From Rappaport israeli (GTDB taxonomy: Bacteria > Pseudomonadota > Gammaproteobacteria > Cardiobacteriales > Cardiobacteriaceae), in assembly GCF_001888055.1 (NCBI RefSeq), contig NZ_LXHZ01000022.1:62001-126000 (forward strand): DNA of 64,000 bases. Reading direction: 5' to 3'. The notes beneath the pieces are model-generated. The model had not been told where the DNA came from, ran no database searches, and saw only the letters and a program-made list of their open reading frames with translations. This document shows, in pieces, positions 55,182-63,850 of this stretch. Position 1 is the first letter of the stretch. Each line of letters starts with the position of its first letter. The translations under genes were made by a program, and so were the position numbers.

Positions 55182-57122
55182 ATGAGTAACATAAATTTAG
55201 CCAATTACTACAACCGCCACACCGCAGACAACCAAGACGAGACCCTACTCTTTAGAGCTGGACTCGGACTACAATCAGCGGAGCTCAACGAGCTGCAAGC
55301 GATACGCGAGCAACAAATCAAGCGCATTGCCGACCAATTTATGGTCGACGGCAGTATCCAATCTGGCGGCGCAATCGTCATCGACCAAGACACGGGGGCG
55401 ACCACCTGCGCGACATCAGAGATTTACCTGCGCGGACGGGTACGCGACGTGCCTGAGCGTCAATTTACCATCCCAACAGATGGCAGTGTGCAAATCGGCG
55501 TGTGGCTGACTGAGAGCGTCATTACCGAGCTTGACGACCCAGGGTTACGCGATCCGGCAGAGGGCACGCGCAATTATGATGAGCCAGGCGCCGCGCGCCT
55601 GCGTATCAGCGCCGAATGGGGTCTCTCAACTGACAACCATACTGGCAACTTTTACCGCGTTTATGACGTGGAAAACGCGGTGCTTAAAATCAAATCTGCA
55701 CCGCCAGATATGAGCGGATTTAACAACGCATTAGCCCGCTATGATCGCGACAACAACGGTGGGCACTACGTAATCAATGGTCTTGACGTCATCTATAACA
55801 GTCACGATGACAACGACGAAACGTATTCCTTGCGCGAGGGCAAGGCGCATGTGTTTGGCTATGAGATTGAGCTACCGACATCACTGCGCCTACGTTTCCC
55901 TCTCGACCCCGATTTGCAAACCGTGCTATCCGAGCCTCATCAATTTAGCGATGCCGGCAATGGCAAAATGCGCGTCAATGTTGACCGTGCCCCAATACAT
56001 GAGATCCGCAAAATTGACATCACCAAGCAAAAAACTGAATCCATCTTGCACGGCAGTTACTCTGGCGTTGCCGATGCATTGCCAGATGCATCTGTCATCG
56101 AGATTGTCAGTGTCGAGCAAAGTGGCACAAGCTACCAAAAAACAACTGATTGGGTATTTAGCAGCGGCATGCTCGACTGGTCACCAAGTGGCGATGAGCC
56201 TGCCCCCGGTAGCACTTATAGCGTCACCTATAAATACATCACTCAAGTTGAGCCAATTGATGCAGACGAGCGCGGATTTAGCGTCGAGGGCGCAGTTGAC
56301 GGCTCGTTAATTTTAATTGATTACCAATGGCGCTTACCGCGCGTTGACACCGTCACGATTGACCGCGAGGGCACGATTACGCGTATAAAAGGCATGCCCA
56401 GACGCTTTAACCCAAAAGCAATACCAGCCTCATCGGGGCAACTTGAGCTCGCGCAGTTATGGCACACATGGTTTACCGATAGACCAACTAAAGTCATTAA
56501 TACCGCTATTACCGCGGTAAGTATGGGCACATTGCAGGACATGCGCCACGACATATTTGATCTATATGATTTGGTCGCGATTGAGCGTCTTAAATCCGAC
56601 GCCATTGCGACAGCGCCAAGTGCGACTCGCGGCGTATTTGTCGACCCATTTTTAAACGACAATATGCGCGATCTCGGGCAATCGCAAAGCGCTAGCATTG
56701 TTGATGGCGAGCTAATGTTACCCATCGCCGCTGACGTTAAATTGCTCGACGAGCATCGCGCGCCCGTAACGCTACCATATCAAAAGGTATTACTCATCGA
56801 GCAAACAGCGCGCACAGGCAGACTCAAAATCAATCCTTACGCGGCATTTGACCCAATCCCTGCCACGGTTGAGCTTATGCCACCGGTAGACGTGTGGACC
56901 AAAACCAATACTGTTAATCATGCAGACGTGACACGCGTTTTTGGCAGTGGTGCACGCACACGCATTAGCGAGCATATCGAGCGGCGCACAACCGGCACAA
57001 AAACCGCCGAATACCTACGCCCAATCACCATTAAATTTAGGATTGAGGGATTTAAGCCCGACGAGCCACTGCCAAAAGTCATATTTGACGGCATCGAGCT
57101 CGCTGTCGAACCCACCTCATAA
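55182..57122 (+). CDS. DUF4815-type phage tail protein
   Basis: A 646-residue protein starting MSNINLANYYNRHTADN and FRAGLGLQSAELNELQAIREQQ, the usual opening of DUF4815 proteins. Later parts are beta-rich (YSVTYKYITQVEPIDADERGF) and end with IEHIERRTTG-type text. The domain occurs in large tail-tip proteins of myophages; no reaction is known. With the next two genes it replaces part of the normal P2 fibre region. Confidence 0.75.
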   Translation: MSNINLANYYNRHTADNQDETLLFRAGLGLQSAELNELQAIREQQIKRIADQFMVDGSIQSGGAIVIDQDTGATTCATSEIYLRGRVRDVPERQFTIPTDGSVQIGVWLTESVITELDDPGLRDPAEGTRNYDEPGAARLRISAEWGLSTDNHTGNFYRVYDVENAVLKIKSAPPDMSGFNNALARYDRDNNGGHYVINGLDVIYNSHDDNDETYSLREGKAHVFGYEIELPTSLRLRFPLDPDLQTVLSEPHQFSDAGNGKMRVNVDRAPIHEIRKIDITKQKTESILHGSYSGVADALPDASVIEIVSVEQSGTSYQKTTDWVFSSGMLDWSPSGDEPAPGSTYSVTYKYITQVEPIDADERGFSVEGAVDGSLILIDYQWRLPRVDTVTIDREGTITRIKGMPRRFNPKAIPASSGQLELAQLWHTWFTDRPTKVINTAITAVSMGTLQDMRHDIFDLYDLVAIERLKSDAIATAPSATRGVFVDPFLNDNMRDLGQSQSASIVDGELMLPIAADVKLLDEHRAPVTLPYQKVLLIEQTARTGRLKINPYAAFDPIPATVELMPPVDVWTKTNTVNHADVTRVFGSGARTRISEHIERRTTGTKTAEYLRPITIKFRIEGFKPDEPLPKVIFDGIELAVEPTS

Positions 57123-57135
57123 TTAAGGAGGCATT

Positions 57136-58322
57136 ATGATTACAGCAGATCACAGCGGTATCGTACGCGGACAATTTACCCTGCCAAGCGACATACCTGC
57201 AGGCACAAAACGCGTTGAATTTATCGGCAACCGAGGCAGCAGAGGCCTTGCACAATTTACCGGACGAGGCGAAATCACCATTGAGGAGCGTCGTCGCGTG
57301 CGCGTTATCCAGCGCTACGACCCATTAGCACAGACGTTTACCCTGCTAAATGAGGGACGACATATCGCGGCGGTCGGGCTTTGGTTTGAGGATATTGGCG
57401 CGCAGCCTGTCACGATACAAATAAGAGAGGTTAGCAACGGCGTCCCAACGGGCATCGTACTCGCCGAAAAGCGCATTGATGCCAGCGACATTGCCAGCGC
57501 TGGCTCGGAAACCATTATTGATTTTGTCACGCCTTTGTATCTAGACGCGCTACAAGAGTTTGCCATCGTCGTTTTGACCGACGACAACGCCCACAGCTTG
57601 GCCATCGCGAGGTGGGGCAATACGATGCGCGCGCCCAGCGCTACGTCACAGAGCAAGGCTACACGGTTGGCGTGTTGCTCTCATCGTCAAACGCAAGTAC
57701 ATGGACACCACACAATAACGCCGACCTCGCATTTAGGATTTACGCCGCCGAATTTAGCACAAGCACGCACACATTAGAGCTCAACACGGTAAGTACGACT
57801 AATGCGTCTGACGCATATTTAATGGCGGACGTTGAGCGGACAGGCGCAGAGACAGACGTCATCTTTACCTTAACCGACGCCGATGACAATAGCTACCGCT
57901 TACAAGATAACCAAACAGCCAGATTAGATGCACGCACCGACGACGACATCAAGACAAAAGTTACGCTGACAGGTAGTCGCAAACGATCGCCACTGCTTTA
58001 CCCAGGCGTATTAATCGCGCTCGGCAATTTGCAAGAGACCGCCACTTATATCAGTAGGAGCGTCGTTGCAGGCAGTGGCGAGGCCATCGTTACATTAGAG
58101 AGCAACACGCCGTCGGGTAGTAGTGTCAAAGTAGAGATTGAGATTGACGGCAACTACCAGACCTGCACCCCCACAAACGGCGAGCCCATTGGCGATGGCT
58201 GGGTGCGTAATGAGTACAAACGAACCATTACTGGCGGCGACAGCGTGCGTTGTCGCATCACACTGACTGGGACAATACACGCCCGTCCGCGAGCGCGCCA
58301 GCTACGCATGATCACAACTTAG
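57136..58322 (+). CDS. Beta-rich tail protein next to DUF4815 (one frameshift)
   Basis: The two halves read MITADHSGIVRGQFTLPSDI through EFAIVVLTDDNAHSLAIA, then VGQYDARAQRYVTEQGYTVG to the end. They join if one base is added near 57610-57614, giving about 395 residues. The text QRYDPLAQTFTLLNEGRHIAAVGLWFEDI and the strand-rich rest suggest a receptor-side tail protein. It has GGAGG-type upstream sequence (AAGGAGGCATT). No specific family recognised. Confidence 0.6.
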
Positions 58323-58330
58323 GAGGCATT

Positions 58331-58579
58331 ATGATTGACGAGCGCACCCCACATAACAACTTACCTTTACCCAATCAACAAAATTTATTGAGTGAGGACG
58401 TCGAGCGTATCCGCACAGCGATTGGTGGCATTGATGAGGCATTACACAGCGCACAACAAACGTTAACCGATGCGTTGACAGAGGCGGCACAAGAGCGCGA
58501 GCAAGCCCTCGAAACATTTAGCGACACTATTGCCAAAAAGCAACGCAAAACCTATATTTTAGCATTGGCGGGGTTATAA
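58331..58579 (+). CDS. Small helical phage protein, unknown
   Basis: An 82-residue acidic, mostly helical protein (LLSEDVERIRTAIGGIDEALH, QTLTDALTEAAQEREQALETF). TAGGAGGCATT lies just before its ATG, the same leader as the preceding gene. It ends two bp before the fibre gene. Perhaps a trimerisation or adaptor segment for the fibre; not recognised. Confidence 0.6.
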   Translation: MIDERTPHNNLPLPNQQNLLSEDVERIRTAIGGIDEALHSAQQTLTDALTEAAQEREQALETFSDTIAKKQRKTYILALAGL

Positions 58580-58581
58580 AA

Positions 58582-59817
58582 ATGAACACGTTACAATCCG
58601 CTGCCGCCGCCGCCGCATTGAGCGTTGATCTCGCAACCGTCAGCACCGACAGACTCATCGAGCTGTGTTTGCTCTATCGTGCTGCACCAGATGCGTTGGT
58701 GACCTTCCCCGCCGCCTTGCAAGCAGAGATTGAGCGGCGATTTACGCGCGAAGAAATCGCGCAAGAAGACGTCATGTTTAGCGTATTACAGCATTTTAGC
58801 AATCAATTTAAGTCGCCCATACCTTATGCACATCAACAGTTTATGAATTTGCTGGCGCAAACCAATCGCCACGTTTGGTTTGTGGATAACCGAGATTTTT
58901 ATAGGACTGCTATTAATAATCCAACCATCGCACAATGGCTACTTACACGCCTCGACATATTAACTGTTTGCATCAATGACCCGGATATTGGTCTCAGCGA
59001 GATAGCCGACAGCGAGGTCATGACAACAGCCATTGTCACGCATACAGACGCCTACACGATTTGGCAAGAGGCGCGGGATTTATGGCGCATCTGGCCTCAG
59101 CACAGCGTTGGCATGACGGTCATTGCTAAATCTGAGCAAATTATGACTTGGGTATCATCATCCGCGACAGCAATGCAAGCCGTCGCCGCGTCCGCGACAG
59201 CAATGCAAGCAGTTGCCGCATCTGATACAGCAATGCAAGCTGTTGCCGCATCTGATACAGCAATGCAAGCAGTTGCCGCATCTGATACAGCGATGCAAGC
59301 AGTTATTGCGTCTGATACAGCAATGCAAGCAGTTGCCGCATCTGATACAGCGATGCAAGCAGTTATTGCGTCTGATACAGCAATGCAAGCTGTTGCTGGG
59401 TCAGGCGAGGCACTTGCATCTATTATTAATACCGCGGCCGCTCGTAACAAATTGATAGCGCATAACTCAAGGCTACAAGCATACAAAACGCAAATTTTTA
59501 ATACTGTTAAAGCGACTTGGACACGTAAAAAAACATATAAGACAAAGGCAAATTACCAAGTAGATGCCGCAAGTGGCGTAGTTAGGGCACCAGCAGGGCT
59601 GGTTTTTGCTGTACTTGGTGGCCACAGTAGCAGGTATCCTGCGAACACGACCATGCGACACCCAAATGGGGCTATTGTAGCAGTTAATAATAGACACCTT
59701 GGCGATGATACTAACTCTATAACAAATAATTTAGACGGGGTGAGCTTTAATGGCGCGCAATTTAACGCTACAGCTCATTACGGTCGCTTATATATCGAGC
59801 TATGGGCGCCACAATAG
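58582..59817 (+). CDS. H: Tail fibre protein with decapeptide repeats
   Basis: A 411-residue protein. The N-terminal 190 residues are helical (TDRLIELCLLYRAAPDALVTF). Eight decapeptides of the type SDTAMQAVAA follow (about residues 194-273), then a basic linker and a beta-rich tip (VRAPAGLVFAVLGGHSSRYP, FNATAHYGRLYIELWAPQ). Position before a tail-fibre chaperone gene marks it as the receptor fibre, in the place of P2 H, although little of H is conserved. Confidence 0.75.
   Translation: MNTLQSAAAAAALSVDLATVSTDRLIELCLLYRAAPDALVTFPAALQAEIERRFTREEIAQEDVMFSVLQHFSNQFKSPIPYAHQQFMNLLAQTNRHVWFVDNRDFYRTAINNPTIAQWLLTRLDILTVCINDPDIGLSEIADSEVMTTAIVTHTDAYTIWQEARDLWRIWPQHSVGMTVIAKSEQIMTWVSSSATAMQAVAASATAMQAVAASDTAMQAVAASDTAMQAVAASDTAMQAVIASDTAMQAVAASDTAMQAVIASDTAMQAVAGSGEALASIINTAAARNKLIAHNSRLQAYKTQIFNTVKATWTRKKTYKTKANYQVDAASGVVRAPAGLVFAVLGGHSSRYPANTTMRHPNGAIVAVNNRHLGDDTNSITNNLDGVSFNGAQFNATAHYGRLYIELWAPQ
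59161..59400 (+). repeat. Eight 30-bp tandem repeats in the fibre gene
   Basis: Eight contiguous 30-bp units fill 59161-59400 exactly; a typical unit begins TCTGATACAGCAATGCAAGC. They differ only at a few codons (Val-Ala or Val-Ile, Ala or Asp). The unit length keeps the frame, so fibre length can vary by recombination or slippage. Confidence 0.95.
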
Positions 59818-59825
59818 GAGGATTT

Positions 59826-60443
59826 ATGAGTTATCACATTATTAATAACAAAAACGAGATTGTCGGCTGGTCAGCGGATGAGTTTGACCCTGGCGGAGAC
59901 CTGCGCTTAGTGCCAGAAGGAGAGCCTATTGAGCCGCTGAGCCTAGACGCCCTCAAAGCCGAGCGCGTTGAGGTTATCAAAACCGAGGCTCGCGAACGCA
60001 TCGAGGCACTAGCTTGGCGCATCGAGCGCGCCAAAGAGCGCGATTTAATTGGTGCAGAGGGTGAGACAATTGCTGAGGTCTATGCCGAGCGCGAGGCAAT
60101 TAGACAGGCGAGCGCGCGAGCTGAGGCAGATTTAATGACGCTCACCGAGGCCGAGAAAATCAGTGCTTTTACGTGGGATGTGCTTGAGCAAGACTATATC
60201 AAACCGAGCAAAATCACCAAGCTCGCGTTCGTGCGCAGATTTAGCGACGAGGAATATCACGCATTAGCACAAGCACGGTCGCAAAATCCCCAGCTCGCAG
60301 GCTGGTGGGAAAAGCTTAATTTTGCACTTAATATCAACTTAGCAGATCAAGAAACCATCACAGGCATCTATTTTTTAGAAAAAATGGGACTGATTGGCAA
60401 AGGCAGAGCCGCGCAAATATTAGCAATAGACAGCTCAGGCTAA
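59826..60443 (+). CDS. Tail fibre assembly chaperone-like protein
   Basis: A 205-residue protein in the place of P2 G. It begins MSYHIINNKNEIVGWSADEFDPGG, a Tfa-like opening, followed by a long charged coiled coil (VEVIKTEARERIEALAWRIE) and a C-terminal helical part. GGAGG precedes the ATG. Such proteins fold and trimerise the fibre. Family match is modest; context is strong. Confidence 0.65.
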   Translation: MSYHIINNKNEIVGWSADEFDPGGDLRLVPEGEPIEPLSLDALKAERVEVIKTEARERIEALAWRIERAKERDLIGAEGETIAEVYAEREAIRQASARAEADLMTLTEAEKISAFTWDVLEQDYIKPSKITKLAFVRRFSDEEYHALAQARSQNPQLAGWWEKLNFALNINLADQETITGIYFLEKMGLIGKGRAAQILAIDSSG

Positions 60444-60543
60444 CGCCAATCGGCGTTACTAGTCGCGCGACTGCAAAAAACCAACCCCACCCGAAGAAGT
60501 TAAACCCAAGCGCCGACGCAAGTCGGCAGAGGCAAAAAAATGA
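60442..60543 (+). other. Intergenic hairpins and a basic reading-frame remnant
   Basis: Two palindromes come first: AACGCC-AATC-GGCGTT (60442-60457) and AGTCGCGCGACT (60461-60472). A frame without start codon then reads CKKPTPPEEVKPKRRRKSAE (60472 onward) to a TGA that overlaps the next ATG. It looks like the end of a lost or displaced basic protein. Confidence 0.4.
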
Positions 60544-61022
60544 ATACCGAAAATACTATTTATATTGCATTTTATAAAGGCAAAGCACGTAAAAACGATC
60601 CAATCAAGGTCAAACTAGCGCATATGATGGACTTTCTGATCCGCGTCATTACCCGCTCGCCCTACTCGCACTGCGAAGTCGCAATACCCGATACCACGCG
60701 CAAAGGTGTCTACCATTGTTATAGCTCGTCGATAAGAGATAAGGGCGTACGTGACAAATGGATGTACTTACCAAATTACCGCTGGGATCTCGTCAAAGTC
60801 GATGCTGACGCGGCAAAGATCCGCGAACGCTTTGCGCGCACGCAAAAAGCTGGCTATGACTACGCTGGTCCGTTTTCATTCCTATTGCCAGTTATCCATC
60901 ACAACCCTAAAAAATGGTTTTGCTCAGAGTTGTGCGCGTGGCTAATCAACTTGCCCAACTCGCGCCGCTACTCGCCTGCAAGCCTGCACAAACACTTAAC
61001 CACAGGAGCCAAACATGCCTGA
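60540..61022 (+). CDS. Papain-like (NlpC/P60-type permuted) peptidase of phage
   Basis: A 160-residue protein with the His and Cys blocks of permuted NlpC/P60 enzymes: RSPYSHCEVAIPD and KKWFCSELCAWLI. Order His-then-Cys is typical of the YiiX/YebB-like group. These act on peptide or ester bonds, often of the cell wall or lipids. It sits between the fibre chaperone and the sheath gene, outside the lysis cassette, so a role during entry or in lysogeny is possible. Its end overlaps FI by eight bases. Confidence 0.7.
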   Translation: MNTENTIYIAFYKGKARKNDPIKVKLAHMMDFLIRVITRSPYSHCEVAIPDTTRKGVYHCYSSSIRDKGVRDKWMYLPNYRWDLVKVDADAAKIRERFARTQKAGYDYAGPFSFLLPVIHHNPKKWFCSELCAWLINLPNSRRYSPASLHKHLTTGAKHA

Positions 61023-62190
61023 TTATTTACACGGCGTCCGCGTCATCGAGCAAACCGACGGCGCGCGCCCAATCCGCACCATTGCCACCAGTATCATCGG
61101 CTTAATCGCGACCGCAGACGACGCCGACGCATCGCTATATCCACTCAATGAGCCAGTGCTACTCACAGACTTGGCTACCGCTATCGGCAAAGCTGGGCAA
61201 TCTGGCACCCTTGCCAAAGCCCTCAATGCGATTTATCGACAAGCCAATGCGATGACCGTCGTCGTACGCGTTAGCGAGGATACAGACACCGACGCGCAAG
61301 ACGCTAACGTCATCGGCGCATATACAGACGGCAAGTACACTGGCCTCAAAGCCCTGCTCACAGCACAAAGCAAACTGCGCGTCACCCCGCGCATACTCGG
61401 CGCCCCAGGGCTGGACTCACAAGCCGTCACCACCGAGATGGTCAGCATTGCTAAAAAATTGCGTGCGTTTGCTTATGCGCACGCCGTCGGTGATAGCAAA
61501 GAGAGTGCGGCGACATACGAGCAAAACTTTGCCGACCGCGAATTGATGTTGATATATGGCGACTGGCAGGGTTGGGACGAAACGCAGTCAGCGGTAAGCA
61601 ATATTGACAGCGTCGCCACAGCTCTGGGATTGCGCGCAAAACTCGATAATGACATTGGCTGGCATAAGACGTTGTCAAACGTTGCTGTGTCAGGCGTCAT
61701 GGGGATTGACCGCGACATCACGTTTAACATCAGCGATCCAAGCAATGATGCCAACTATCTCAACAGCAAAAACGTCACCGCGCTGGTGCATAGCGACGGC
61801 TATCGCTACTGGGGCAACCGTAGCGCTAGTGATGACCCCGCCTTTGCATTTGAGAGTTATGTTCGCACCGCGCAAGTCATCGCCGATACTATGGAGGAGG
61901 CGCATAACTGGGCAATTGATAAACCGCTTAGCCCAGGCCTTGCCAGCGATATCATTGCAGGCGTCAACGCCAAGTTGCGCGAGCTCACCGCGCGCGGATA
62001 CTTGCTCGGCGGACAAGCGTGGTTTGACTCATCACTCAATCCCAAAGAGACGCTACGCGACGGCAAATTGACTATCAGTTACGACTACACGCCAGTGCCG
62101 CCGCTCGAACAGCTCGAATTTATCCAAAAAATCACCGACGTTTATCTAGTCGACTTTGCCCGCCGAATTGAAGCTGGCACCCATTTTTAA
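61015..62190 (+). CDS. FI: P2 gpFI-like contractile tail sheath
   Basis: A 391-residue protein, the length of P2 FI (396). It opens MPDYLHGVRVIEQTDGARPI; other marks are STSIIGLIATADDADA-like text, RILGAPGLDSQAV, FAYAHAVGDSKE and VSGVMGIDRDITFNI. The sheath contracts to drive the tube. Intact frame, 9 bp before FII. Confidence 0.96.
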   Translation: MPDYLHGVRVIEQTDGARPIRTIATSIIGLIATADDADASLYPLNEPVLLTDLATAIGKAGQSGTLAKALNAIYRQANAMTVVVRVSEDTDTDAQDANVIGAYTDGKYTGLKALLTAQSKLRVTPRILGAPGLDSQAVTTEMVSIAKKLRAFAYAHAVGDSKESAATYEQNFADRELMLIYGDWQGWDETQSAVSNIDSVATALGLRAKLDNDIGWHKTLSNVAVSGVMGIDRDITFNISDPSNDANYLNSKNVTALVHSDGYRYWGNRSASDDPAFAFESYVRTAQVIADTMEEAHNWAIDKPLSPGLASDIIAGVNAKLRELTARGYLLGGQAWFDSSLNPKETLRDGKLTISYDYTPVPPLEQLEFIQKITDVYLVDFARRIEAGTHF

Positions 62191-62199
62191 GGAGCGATT

Positions 62200-62709
62200 A
62201 TGTTACCCAAACTCATTAAAGACGCGATTTTATCGGTCGACGGCCACGGCTACGCTGGTCGCATTAAGTCTATCCAATGGCCAAAGCTCGCGCGCAAATT
62301 TGAAGAGTACCGTGCAGGCGGTATGCACGGCCCCGTCGAGGTCGATCTCGGCGGCGAGAAAATGGAGATGGAGTTTGAGCTCGACGAGCAATCGGCTGAA
62401 TTACTGCGCCTATGGGGTGCGTGTAGCGCGACCGCCGTGCGCTTTAGGATCAACGCCAGCGCGGAGAGCGACAATCCAGATTGCAATGGCAACGCCATCG
62501 AAGTGGTTTGCCTCGGACGCCTTCGCGAAATTGACCCAGGTCAATACCAGCCAGGTGAAATCCAAACCGCGAAATACGGCGTCGCAGTGACAACGCTCAC
62601 CTATCGCCTAGACGGTGAGACGCTAATCGACATCGACAACGCCAACAATATTTTAGTTGTCAATGGCGTTGATCTGCTAGAGAAGCGCCGCGAACACCTG
62701 CGCATGTAA
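62200..62709 (+). CDS. FII: P2 gpFII-like tail tube protein
   Basis: A 169-residue protein (P2 FII is 172) starting MLPKLIKDAILSVDGHGYAG, with KFEEYRAGGMHGPVEVDLGGEK and DPGQYQPGEIQTAKYGVAVT. It forms the inner tube through which DNA passes. It lies 19 bp before E. Confidence 0.95.
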   Translation: MLPKLIKDAILSVDGHGYAGRIKSIQWPKLARKFEEYRAGGMHGPVEVDLGGEKMEMEFELDEQSAELLRLWGACSATAVRFRINASAESDNPDCNGNAIEVVCLGRLREIDPGQYQPGEIQTAKYGVAVTTLTYRLDGETLIDIDNANNILVVNGVDLLEKRREHLRM

Positions 62710-62728
62710 TTAACAAAAGGAGCCAATT

Positions 62729-63022
62729 ATGAACAAAACCATCACCCTAAACACGCCACTCAAATCAGGCAATAAAACCATCAGCGAATTTGAACTGCGC
62801 GAGCCCAAAGCGGGCGAGCTACGCAACATCAAGCTATTTGACGTTATGCAGATGGACAGTGCCGCTTATATTGAGCTACTGCCGCGCATCACCACCCCTA
62901 CCTTGACCAAGGCGCAGGTCGCAGACATGAGCCTCGCCGACTTAATGCAAACCATGACAGCAGTCGCGGAATGGTTTGCGGGAAAGCCGAGCGACACGCA
63001 GGAGGATATCCCGCAGACGTAA
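62729..63022 (+). CDS. E: Tail assembly chaperone gpE
   Basis: A 97-residue gpE family protein: LNTPLKSGNKTISEFELREP, KAGELRNIKLFDVMQMD. It binds the tape-measure protein during tail assembly. Near its end the heptamer GGGAAAG lies in the right register for a -1 shift into the E' frame. The normal stop is at 63020-63022 and overlaps a possible E' ATG. Confidence 0.9.
   Translation: MNKTITLNTPLKSGNKTISEFELREPKAGELRNIKLFDVMQMDSAAYIELLPRITTPTLTKAQVADMSLADLMQTMTAVAEWFAGKPSDTQEDIPQT
62980..62986 (+). promoter_or_regulatory. Programmed -1 frameshift site for E/E'
   Basis: In the E frame the bases read gcG GGA AAG, so tRNAs can slip to GGG AAA. This heptamer is the one used for lambda G/GT; P2 uses a T-run. 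The -1 frame is open from 62971 to the E' stop at 63156. Confidence 0.75.
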
Positions 63023-63156
63023 TGCAAGCCTGGGCAGATATCAATATTGTGTTTGGCGGCGGTTGGCCGCCAAGCGAAATGGACAATATGACCCTAGATG
63101 AGCTTGTGAGCTGGTGGTATATCGCACGCCAACGCCATAAAATGGATAATAGTTAA
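63022..63156 (+). CDS. E': gpE' (P2 GpE family) C-terminal extension
   Basis: The 44-residue frame reads MQAWADINIVFGGGWPPSEM then DNMTLDELVSWWYIARQRH, the classic GpE' block. It is expected mainly as the E-E' fusion made by -1 frameshifting; an ATG overlapping the E stop could also start it. The fusion would be about 143 residues. It overlaps the T start by one base. Confidence 0.85.
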   Translation: MQAWADINIVFGGGWPPSEMDNMTLDELVSWWYIARQRHKMDNS

Positions 63157-63410
63157 TGTCAGATCTCAATATTAATGTACAACTGCGCGCGTTTGACCGC
63201 ATGAGCAGGCAATTTGCAAATATCCGCCAAGCTAGCGACAAACTAACCCGCAAATTTGATCAGGCGCGAGGTAAATTAGGTGCGTTAAACCAGCATTTAA
63301 AAGACGTTGAGGCAATGCGCAAGCACCGCGCCGCACTGGCGCAGAACGGGCAAGCGCTGACCGAAATGCGCGAGCGCGCCCGACGCTCACGCACCAGATT
63401 ATACGATTAG
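63156..63410 (+). pseudogene. T: Tape-measure protein gpT, severely shortened
   Basis: The 84 residues MSDLNINVQLRAFDRMSRQF to ARRSRTRLYD match only the N-terminal helical part of P2 gpT, which has about 815 residues. Gene U follows 8 bp after the stop. In P2-like phages T length sets tail length, so an 84-residue protein could not support a normal tail. No hydrophobic middle section or rest of T is present. An internal deletion or an assembly collapse is most likely. Confidence 0.8.
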
Positions 63411-63418
63411 GAACCACT

Positions 63419-63850
63419 ATGTTAATGATTTATGGTTTATTTGTGTTTAGCGTTGATACCGCCCCATTTGACCGTATCGAGCGCGACACAAGCTGGCGAT
63501 GGCCAAGCAATAACCGCACCGGCGCAGATATCGTCTATCAATACACTGGGCGCGGCGAGGACACGATAAGCTTAAGCGGTGTATTAATGCCCGAGATAAG
63601 CGGCGGACCCGTTAATTTAGATATGCTACGGCGCATGGGCGATCGTGGCGAGCCTTACTTATTGATGGGCGGCAATGGCGATATTTATGGTTACTATATT
63701 ATTGAGCAATTGCGCGAGGGCAGGTCATATTTACTCGCCGATGGCACCGCACAAAAAATAGAGTTTACCTTAACGCTCAAGCGCTACGCTGGCAATGAGC
63801 AATTTGGGTTGCTCGCCCCACTATTACCACTGCTCACGAGGCTATTTTAA
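63419..63850 (+). CDS. U: P2 gpU-like tail terminator protein
   Basis: A 143-residue protein with MLMIYGLFVFSVDTAPFDRI, GRGEDTISLSGVLMPEISGG and MLRRMGDRGEPYLLMGGNG, diagnostic of gpU. It caps the tail tube. The stop overlaps the D start (TAATG). Confidence 0.93.
   Translation: MLMIYGLFVFSVDTAPFDRIERDTSWRWPSNNRTGADIVYQYTGRGEDTISLSGVLMPEISGGPVNLDMLRRMGDRGEPYLLMGGNGDIYGYYIIEQLREGRSYLLADGTAQKIEFTLTLKRYAGNEQFGLLAPLLPLLTRLF

Noticed and set aside
59161-59400. Regular 30-bp repeats suggest a CRISPR array.
   Set aside because: There are no spacers; the units are contiguous and lie in a coding frame.
59097-59486. A long open frame on the minus strand through the fibre repeats.
   Set aside because: It is a mirror of the 30-bp repeats, with Cys/Ile-rich low-complexity text.
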